Source: Phialophora verrucosa (lineage: Eukaryota; Ascomycota; Eurotiomycetes; Chaetothyriales; Herpotrichiellaceae). Taken from it: DNA of 64,000 bases. A model generated the notes under the pieces. That model had not been told where the DNA came from, did not search any database, and saw only the letters and a list, made by a program, of their open reading frames with translations. The DNA is taken from contig MSED01000001.1 of the NCBI GenBank assembly GCA_002099365.1, forward strand, positions 2,852,001-2,916,000. The letters run 5' to 3'. The position numbers and the translations under genes are program-made. This document shows, piece after piece, positions 56,456-64,000 of this stretch (position 1 is the stretch's first letter; each line of letters starts with the position of its first letter).

Positions 56456-58147
56456 TTTCTGTTCAAGGGCGCGTGATTCTTTCAAGGCACGGCAGAAGGC
56501 GAACGGAGTCAGAAGTCGGTTTGTGTCCGAAGATTAGTTTCACCCTCCCGGTTGGTGTCTCGCAAAGTGACGTGTATCGAGAAAGGGTGGAATTGTGACT
56601 CTTTGGTGACTTGACGCACAATCAGATGCCCGCAGCCCAACCCCGCCGACGCGAGTCGGAGTCGAAAGTCTAGGTGGGGGCCGGCACGTGACATTTCCAC
56701 AAACCCCCTTGGCAAGTTTGACACATTTGGCATGTTTTGCAAGCCTTCGGTTGATGAGTCGCATGTCATAAACTGGTAAACTGACAGCAACTTGACAAGG
56801 GCCCAAGAACACAATCGAGCGACAGGATGCGCCTTTTCCTTCAAAGAAAGGGTGTAGGGAGGTCCGATAAACGGTGACACCGAAGTCGATAGGTCCCCGC
56901 CCCACCGCCACAGCCCTCTCGGTTTTGCCCAGGACCGGTACAAATATCTGAATGTCGCCTGAACAGTGGCTAGGTATTACCCGCTCGTCTTCTCAGCTGC
57001 TCAAAAGGCTATGTGCATGCGACGATAAGCAAGAGTAGTGTTCTCGGTTCAGCACGTGTATGGCAGCTACCAGGGGATTGGCAAGCCAAGCTCTCTGGGC
57101 TGTTGCTTCGTCTGTCTTCGCGTATTCGCCTTCAAAATGAGATGATCCAGGCTCCGGAAAGCTGACCTTGGCGGGTGGGCTCCCGTTATGGTGAGAACTA
57201 TCAATCTCTCTATGGCTTGAAGTGGTGCATCAAATTGGTGTCAAGTCTTGATCGAATCCAATCCACCGGTTACACGCCGCCTCAGAGCAAGAAAAGACAT
57301 GCTGAACATCCGATTGGATAGGTCTAGTGCTACCTCTCAGTAATGTCAACGGGCTCTCATACTGCAGGAACATATGGTGGTGCCGCTCACTGCTCCTCTG
57401 TTGTCCAGCTCTCGAAATTGAGGAACGGGCGCAGCGCGTGGGCGGATGCTGTGCCGCCAAGTCTGGCCAAGCCGGCGGGCCCTCACTGTCGATGCAACGC
57501 GGGCCAAACGGATCGCTCACCCCAGGAACAAGGCTACGTGCCCCGATCTGGAACGAACCAACCGTGCGGCTCATATCAAGAACGTGCTTGCTACCTGCTC
57601 GACTTGCTCGCTTCCGCCACCAAATATTGACGGTTTCTTAGATTTTCTTAAAGATCCTCTTAGCCGCCAAGCCCGCTCGGGTTGCAGCCAAGCTTCTGGA
57701 AGTCGTGAATGCTGCCTGAAGTTGCTTCTCTGGCTCTAAGTGTGGGTTATCTGGTCTTGGCTGTTGCTTTGCCCCCTCCTTCGCGGGCGACAAGCCCTCC
57801 GAACCATGTCTAGATCGGTCCGGCTCCCTGTGCAGCCTCCAGTGCGTCGACCGCTTTACCCGAACCATTGACGACAATCTGCTGATGATGGAGTGTTCTG
57901 CACGAATGAGGTGCGTACAGGCGAAAAAGAAAACACTCAGTGATGGGGCGGACCAGCAACCATGAACTTACTGCAGCCAAGAGATACAAGTTTGCAGTTA
58001 CAAGCAATGTGCCCTTTTCTTGGTATGACAGGGAAGGGTCGCTCGAAATAAAAGCCCTGTCCAACCCTCTGTCTCAATTCTGTCCCTCTGCACTCGACCC
58101 AACCCAATACCACTGATTGAGACGAGTCTGCTCGACCCCCGGTCACG
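56456..58147. promoter_or_regulatory. Divergent promoter region, prolyl-tRNA synthetase / pho89
   Basis: About 1.7 kb between divergent ATGs (56455 minus, 58148 plus). CACGTG palindromes lie at 56685-56690 and 57053-57058. In fungi this core is bound by Pho4/NUC-1-type regulators of phosphate genes. Short frames at 57230-57880 have no domain. Use by the phosphate transporter is inference; the sites are 1.1-1.5 kb from its ATG. Confidence 0.45.
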
Positions 58148-60032
58148 ATGGCAGTCCTCTCCGAGTACAACTATATCTTCGCCATCGGCACCTTGTTTGC
58201 CTTGCTTGACGCCTACAACAATGGCGCAAGTGAGTTCCCCGTGCGATTATCTACCTCGGGGGGTAGTACTGACAGATTGGCTAGATGATGTCGCAAACAG
58301 CTGGGCTACCAGTGTCTCATCGCGATCCGTCACATACCAACAGGCCATGGTTCTCGGTGCCGTCTTTGAGATGGTCGGAGCTATCACTGTCGGTGCCCGA
58401 ACTGCCTCCACCATCAAGAACAAGATCATTCCTCTTGATGCCTTCCAAGACAACGCTGGAGTCCAGATGCTTGCATTCACATGTGCTCTTGCAGGTGCTT
58501 CGATGTGGGTCATGTGGTGCACCCGACATTCAGCCCACGTCTCCTCGTCATACTCACTGATCTCTGCTGTCGCTGGCGTCGGTGTCGCGACCGCCGGCGC
58601 TGCTCAAGTCGAGTGGGGCTGGAACGGTGGCCAGGGTCTGGGTGCCATCTTCGCTGGTCTGGGGTTGGCCCCTCTCATCTCTGGTGGTTTCGCGGCAACC
58701 ATTTTCATGCTCATCAAACTCATTGTGCATCTCCGCAAGAACCCAATGCCATGGGCCGTTTACACCTCGCCCTTCTTCTTCCTCGTCGCAGGAACGATCT
58801 GCACACTGTCCGTCGTCTACAAGGGTTCACCAAATCTCGGCTTGAACAAGAAACCCGCCTGGTACATCGCCTCGGTCACATGCGGCGTCGGCGGCGGTCT
58901 ATGTGTGCTGTCAGCCATCTTCTTCGTCCCTTGGCTGCACGCTAAAACCATCAAAAAGGATCACACCATCAGATTCTGGCACTTACCCATGGGTCCCCTG
59001 CTCTGGAAGCGACCGCCTCCTGCCGAGGTCCACGAGCATGCCAACGTACCCGACTATGCCGTTGTTCAGAAGGATCATGACGACGAGTCGACCCACTCCA
59101 GCGACCTAGGTGTCAAGGTCGACAGCGAAGGAACCAAGGTTCCTGTACAGGCTTCACAGGAGAAATCATTACACGACCGAAGCCTCGCTGAGGCTGAGGC
59201 TGCTACCCCTCAATTGACCTACAAGGAACGTGTGGCCGAGGCCCAGGAACGATTTCACTCCAAACTACGCAAGAAGAAAGGTCCCCTCGGCTGGGCCATG
59301 CGCATGCTGCACAACAACCCGCTTGCTCCTGGCGAAATCTATGAACTGAAGAACATCAAGATCATCCTCAAGCGCATCCCCGCCATGATCACGGTCGCCG
59401 CTCTCTACGGTGTCAACTACGACATCCACGCCGCACAGACTGGTATTCACGGCACGCCTGAAGGCCGTCGCATGGAGCGAGTGTACTCTCACGCCACCAA
59501 GTATCCCAATGAGGTGGAGCATACTTACTCGTACATCCAGGTCATCACTGCCTGCACTGCCTCATTCGCCCACGGCGCCAACGATATCGGTAACGCAGTC
59601 GGTCCCTGGGCGGTCATCTACTCCGCCTGGAAAACCGGTGATGCCGCCAAGTCTAGCGCCGAGGTCCCCATCTGGCAACTTGCCGTGCTCTCCGCGACGC
59701 TCTCATTCGGTCTGATCACCTATGGCTACAACATCATGAAAGTAATGGGAAACAAGATCACCTACCATTCACCTTCTCGCGGTTCCTCCATGGAGATGGG
59801 AGCCGCCATCACCGTCCTTCTGTTCTCGCAATACAAGCTTCCCGTCTCGACTTCCATGTGCATCACGGGCGCGACCGTCGGCGTCGGCCTCTGCAACGGC
59901 ACCTGGAGAGCAGTCAACTGGCAGCGAGTTGGGCTCTTGGGCTTCTCGTGGCTCATGACCATTCCCGTTGCCGGGACCCTTGCAGGTTGCATTATGGGTG
60001 TTGTGCTCAACGCGCCTCACTTCCTGTCATAG
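58148..60032 (+). CDS. pho89: Pho89-type sodium/phosphate symporter
   Basis: High-affinity phosphate uptake at the plasma membrane, PiT/Pho4 family. Exon 1 58148-58229 and exon 2 58285-60032, joined through GTGAGT...TGGCTAG, give 609 aa. The intron splits the first family signature, so splicing restores GANDVANSWATSV. The second signature is FAHGANDIGNAVGPWAVIY in the C-terminal half. About a dozen hydrophobic segments fall in two blocks (residues 5-270 and 400-605). Between them lies a hydrophilic cytosolic loop (about 285-370) rich in Glu/Asp/His. GANDVANS/GANDIGNA are the inverted-repeat signatures for Na+ and phosphate binding. The start MAVLSEYNYIFAIGTLFALLDAYNNGAN matches fungal Pho89 N-termini. 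Upstream CACGTG sites are consistent with phosphate regulation, unproven. Confidence 0.95.
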
Positions 60033-60320
60033 GCCAGACATTCGCGTTTCTCTCAAACGGTACTCCACGCACGGGTACGCATGCATCCTATACACAAGTT
60101 CTCTAGAGATTTCAGAGTTGACGTGGCCGAGATGACTGTGTGTCCTTGTGAACGGGCATAGTTGATGACCTCTATAATAGGAAGAGTTATTCTCAATGCT
60201 ATACCCTTACTGTCCTCTGTAGACATCATAATCATCACACATCTGTGTGAGTCCACTATATGTCTTCCCATCTCTATCCCAGCTTAGTAGGATCAAACCA
60301 TCGCCGATGGGCGCTTTCGC

Positions 60321-61332
60321 TTAGTCCCAGTACTCGACTGCAGTGTCAGAGTCGCGCTTGGATTTCTTGTCCCTGGAGTGCTGTTAGACCAGCGTTGCAG
60401 TATACGGAGTGGAAAGGGACGTAGGCGAGAAAATAACGGGAGAAGAGAGATCGTTCTGAGACGGAGACGGAAGCGGAGGAGGAGGGGAGAGCGAGAGCGA
60501 GAGCGAGAGCGAAAGGGAGAGGGCGATGTGCACTTACCAGTACTCGACTGCGGTGTTGGAGTCGCGCTTCACCTTCTTATCCCTGTAGTCGAGTGTTGTT
60601 AGCTGACCGATAGGGTGGTGGACTCGTTGGTTAAGGGGGCGAGGGCAGATTGATTTACCAGTACTCAACTGCGGTGTTGGAGTCTCGCTTCGCCTTCTTG
60701 TCCCTATAAGATTTCTGTTAGCGAAGTCCTCCGTCGACAGAGCCTTGGGCAAGGGGTGTGCAGGGAATGAAGTAAGTTGGGAGATGTATAATTGTCAGAG
60801 AGAGGGCCGACTTGCCAGTATTCCACGGCGGTGTTGCTGTCTGGGCTGCGCTTGTCCCAGTACTCAACGGCTGTGTTGCTATCTGGGCTTCGTTTGTCCC
60901 AATACCTAAGAGAATCTGTCAATCCCATGACCAGGACGCATAGATCAAATCAACTCACTCAACGGCGGTGTCACTATCAGGGCTGCGTTTGTCCCAGTAT
61001 TCGACGGCGGTATCGCTGTCTGGGCTGCGCTTGTCCCAGTACTCAACAGCGGTGTTGCTGTCCGGGCTGCGTTTGTCCCAATATCTTGTCCCGATTAACT
61101 GGAGGACAGACTAACAGAACTGTGTACTCACTCAACAGCAGTGTCACTATCCGGGCTCCGCTTATCCCAGTATTCGACCGCAGTATCCTCAGCCCGCTTC
61201 GCCTCCAGAATGTTAGTGATAGACGAACAAGTTCAAGGATGGACATACCCTTTCAATCACAGGCCTCGCCGCTGGCAATGCGACGACAGTCACTGCGGTT
61301 GCAACGCAGAGCAAGAAAGCGTACTTGACCAT
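60321..61332 (-). CDS. Secreted Kex2-processed repeat peptide precursor (KEP / RiPP-like), core DTAVEYWD
   Basis: Reconstructed from seven exons: 61249-61332, 61132-61202, 60959-61084, 60816-60905, 60659-60703, 60538-60582 and 60321-60372. All phases match and the total is 170 aa. Residues 1-20 are a signal peptide (MVKYAFLLCVATAVTVVALP), followed by a short pro-segment ending in AKR. Ten tandem units follow: one AEDTAVEYWD, six SPDS(D/N)TAVEYWD and three DS(D/N)TAVEYWD. Units are separated by KR, or by KKAKR, KKVKR and KKSKR near the end; the last stops right after WD. Lys-Arg is the cut site of the Golgi protease Kex2. This layout is known from alpha-pheromone precursors and from dikaritin RiPP precursors (ustiloxin, phomopsin). 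The core lacks the Cys and Gly-Gln of known ascomycete alpha-pheromones. Intron 4 uses a GC donor; all acceptors end in AG. Processing and product are inferred. Confidence 0.85.
60484..60515. repeat. GAGCGA/GAGAGC microsatellite inside intron 6
   Basis: Four to five GAGCGA-type hexamers lie within the last intron of the repeat-peptide gene (plus-strand sense). It is non-coding after splicing. Confidence 0.75.
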
Positions 61333-62150
61333 GATGGCTGGAGAGCGTTGACAACCACGTTAATTACCCCGAAGAAATATCGCTGATTTTCAAGCGGTAG
61401 GTGGAGGGTGCGATTGAAGCCGGCACTGACTGTTGATTCCGAGACTGCCCTAGAACTTGATTATCGGTAAGACCTACATCAAGCAGACCACTCTTATACT
61501 GATTTTGAACTTCGAACTGTGACGTAGATCTTGATCAGCTAGTGGGCATGGTAACCGTGGAAAGAGGCCTCAGGCAGCGTCGATCGATCCATGGTTGACC
61601 TGACAACTCTCGATCGAGGAGGAGTGTAACCGTCGGAGGCTGACGGCTGCAGTTACAAAGAACAGCTGCTTCAGCGGTGATGATGGTAATGATGGCGACG
61701 TCCGTGACAGGAGGGACAAGCACGCAGGGCTGGACAAGGCTGCGCACTGCGGACCACAGACTGTTGAGACGCAGTATCATGCACCTGTCATGCCTGATGA
61801 CAATCCTGCTGACCGTAACCTTACCTTCCCAGTCAGCATATTGTCTGTCACCATATACGTTCGATACATCGTGACCGATACCCTCGTCCAAAGCGGTGTA
61901 TGCACGATGCATGATTCCAAGGACTGGGCAATGTCCGAAACAGAAACCCCCTGAGTTTTGGAGTGGACGCAATGATGCCGCATTGCTTCGCTCATACGCC
62001 AATCCGTTGAGGAAGACGTCTGCTGCTTCAGGCTGAATTAGAGGGAAGCTTTGTGTCCTCGATTACATAGTATCGAGTTTAATATCTCTCGTAAAGGAGC
62101 AACCGCGACACCAATACACCCACTGTGTCAACGAAGTCAACTTGCAAAAG
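61333..62150. promoter_or_regulatory. Divergent promoter, repeat-peptide gene / MFS transporter
   Basis: About 820 bases between divergent ATGs. On the minus strand a TATAAGAG box lies at 61491-61498, about 160 bases before the peptide-gene ATG, a fitting place for a regulated, highly expressed secreted-peptide gene. No palindromic binding site for a cluster regulator was recognised. Confidence 0.5.
61491..61498 (-). promoter_or_regulatory. Putative TATA box of the repeat-peptide gene
   Basis: TATAAGAG on the minus strand, about 160 bases upstream of ATG 61332, allowing a leader of roughly 130 bases. Assignment is by motif and position only. Confidence 0.45.
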
Positions 62151-63739
62151 ATGTACTCCGGCAAGCAGGAGTCTGCTCTATTGGACACTCGACATCTTAC
62201 TTATGTCCGCCTACTGTGTCTAACCTGTGGTATCGGTGGCGTACAGACTGTCTGGGCGTTGATCATATCGCATGGAAGCGTGAGTGCCTACAATCCCCAT
62301 ATTTTCGCTTTCGGTAGCCCTTGCTAACTTTCGAAAGCCATACCTTACATCACTCGGATTATCGCGGTCAACGACTGCTCTGGTATGGGCTTCAAGTCCT
62401 GCCTGTGGCTTCTTACAGCCCGTCATTGGAATGATGAGCGACCGGTGCACGCTCACTTGGGGACGCCGGCGGCCCTTTATCTTGGCCGGAGCAGTGTCTT
62501 CTATGGCTTGCATTCTGGCTTTGGCTTGGGTGGAAGCGTTGTTCGGACCTGGCCTCCGCTTGACACAAATCATGGCCGTACTAATCGTGGTGCTGCTGAA
62601 TATCTCAATGACACCGCTCGCATTCGGCCTACGGTCTTTGATCGCAGATCTCGTGGTTGCAGAAGCACAGAGTCAAGTAACTGCATGGGCAAGTTACTCG
62701 GCGTTTGCGGCCAACATCCTCAGCCTAGGGGCGGGGAGTCTCGATCTGCCGAAGGTGCTCGGAGTGTCTTCCCTGACCCAGTTCCAAGCACTAAGCATCG
62801 TCGCGGGCGTCAGTCTCACGACAACAATGACAATCTGCCTCTCGACGGCAAAGGAGCTAAACCCGAAATTGGATGTAAGCCTCGCGAAGTCCAAGACCCT
62901 GGGACTGCGTGAAGTGCTGTGTTCAATTAGACAAGCTTACAGATGCACTCCCCCTCGGATCAGAAGGGTCTTCGCAATTCAGGTCTTTTCGTGGACCGCA
63001 TGGTTTCCGTTTCTATTCTACATGACCAGGTAAGCTTTCCGGTTCCAGACACGCGATGTCAAGACTGACCTGGATGGTGTAGCTACGTGAACACGCGATG
63101 TAGGTATTGTATCGTCTGTACAGAACATGCGACTAAATCTCTCCAGATGCCCTGTCCCAGCTACGGACCTTCCATGGCTGGACCGACATCACCAGGCTCT
63201 TGGCCGGCCACAGCACCCAAATCGGTTCGACGGCCCTCCTAATGTGGACGGCCGTCTCCTTTGCAACGACTCTGGTTCTTACACACAGCATTCGCAGACC
63301 TTGCCGTCGGTGGTCCGCTCCGCCTTCACCTGGAGACGCTGCTCTATCCATGGCAACGGCCTGGACATACAGCCACGTCATCTTCGCGACCTGCATGGTC
63401 TTGACGCTGGTGGTGAAATCCTGGGAAGGAACCGTCGTTCTAGTCTCGCTGGTCGGCTGTTCCTGGGCTGCCACACAATGGATCCCGCACGCCATAATCG
63501 GGGCGGAGATTGCACCCAAACACGACATGGACGACGCGCTGCTAGAACATCGTGGCACTATCTTGGGTCTGCACAACTTGGCCATTTCTACGCCGCAGAT
63601 CATTGCCGCCTCTGCTAGCAGTGGCATTATGTGGTTGATGACGGCGGCAGGAAGCGTAGAGCCAGCAGTGTGGCCGCTGAGAATGGCAGCCCTTCCTGCG
63701 ATGATTGCGGCCACTCTGGCATATGGGCTGGATGCTTGA
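62151..63739 (+). CDS. Sucrose/alpha-glucoside-type MFS transporter (GPH/SUT family)
   Basis: Reconstructed exons 62151-62279, 62338-63029, 63083-63099 and 63147-63739 give 476 aa with consistent phases. The 17-base third exon encodes SYVNTR. Features of the SUT-like group are visible: LTCGIGGVQTVWALIISHGSPYLTSLGLSRSTTALVWASSP (spliced across intron 1), a GRRRPFILAG loop between helices 2 and 3, and VFSWTAWFPFLFYMTSY in the centre. About 11-12 hydrophobic segments are present. The N-terminus is short for this group (often 50 or more extra residues), so an upstream exon may exist or ATG 62151 may be the real start. S. pombe Sut1 (alpha-glucosides) is the closest described relative by pattern. 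Substrate is unknown. It is divergent from the repeat-peptide gene and could serve that locus, but nothing in the sequence proves it. Confidence 0.8.
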
Positions 63740-64000
63740 GACGTCGAGTCAACGTGTGTTGTAGATAACACCCATAAAGATTTAGTACGCCGTGTTTCTC
63801 CGCCCTCTCCTTCAATTTCACCTCTAGAGTTTGATGATACCTTCGCAGCCTCTTGATGCGCCTCGGACTCTACGAGGAGCCCGTCACAAGGGAAATTATT
63901 ATGCACTTAGTATGTCAAGCCAAACCTGAAGCGATGAACTCCGCGAACCAAAAGTACAAGTGAACGTCCGCATCAATGCACCAACGACCTACTTACACCG

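Noticed and set aside
55487..56476. 329-codon plus-strand frame
   Set aside because: Complete antisense overlap with prolyl-tRNA synthetase, whose motifs are clear; no domain in the antisense product.
60321..61202. Regularly spaced near-identical repeats resembling a CRISPR-like array or minisatellite
   Set aside because: The repeats stay in one reading frame once introns are removed, follow a signal peptide and vary mainly at synonymous or N/D positions, so they are coding repeats of a eukaryotic gene.
60321..61332. Reading the repeat-peptide gene as the mating alpha-pheromone precursor
   Set aside because: Architecture fits, but the units lack the Cys, Gly-Gln or Pro-Gly-Gln features of known ascomycete alpha-pheromones. 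It is kept open as a possibility, not called.

Overview
This window is nuclear DNA of a filamentous ascomycete fungus (Pezizomycotina; genus not determinable by eye). The evidence is short spliceosomal introns with GT/GC...AG ends and CTAAC-like branch points, a fused CPSase/ATCase gene without active dihydroorotase, a fused Egt1-type ergothioneine gene, and otherwise large, intron-poor genes with long low-complexity stretches on both strands. No rRNA, tRNA, transposon, CRISPR array or prokaryotic operon was recognised. Many first exons are tiny, so several starts given here come from reconstructed splicing rather than from the longest open frame.

Layout. 1.3-6.0 kb: two minus-strand membrane genes, a VAMP7/Nyv1-type R-SNARE and a TRPY/Yvc1-type vacuolar cation channel. 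7.1-14.4 kb: the pyrimidine gene (GATase-CPSase-pseudo-DHOase-ATCase) on the plus strand, with one odd intron. 14.4-20.4 kb: gene-poor, with one small acidic conserved protein. 20.5-28.6 kb: Irs4-like EH protein (-), DNA ligase IV (+), unknown 545-aa protein (-). 28.6-31.0 kb: gene-poor, with a CAAG microsatellite. 31.0-35.8 kb: Ppg1 phosphatase (-), a small membrane-anchored protein (+), and an unknown Cys-rich protein rebuilt from three exons (-). 36.8-39.7 kb: six-exon Egt1 (-). 41.2-56.5 kb: housekeeping and cell-cycle genes (DH-domain protein, Cdt2, Rrp5, membrane GNAT, prolyl-tRNA synthetase). 58.1-60.0 kb: Pho89-type phosphate transporter. 60.3-63.7 kb: a secreted repeat-peptide precursor (-) divergent from a sucrose-transporter-like MFS protein (+).

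The most unusual locus is at 60,321-61,332. Seven spliced exons encode a 170-residue preproprotein with a signal peptide and ten copies of a (D/N)TAVEYWD peptide separated by Lys-Arg sites. This is the architecture of Kex2-processed repeat proteins, which give rise to fungal alpha-pheromones and cyclic dikaritin RiPPs. I do not recognise the core peptide. Other points worth attention: a GT...CG intron in the pyrimidine gene, an SQ-rich insert in DNA ligase IV, a cluster of three CGCGT elements upstream of cdt2, and GC-AG introns in two genes.

Functionally the genes are mostly independent housekeeping units (membrane fusion, ion transport, pyrimidine supply, DNA end joining, phosphatase signalling, ergothioneine, replication licensing control, ribosome biogenesis, translation, phosphate uptake). 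Only the last pair looks like accessory, possibly clustered, function.
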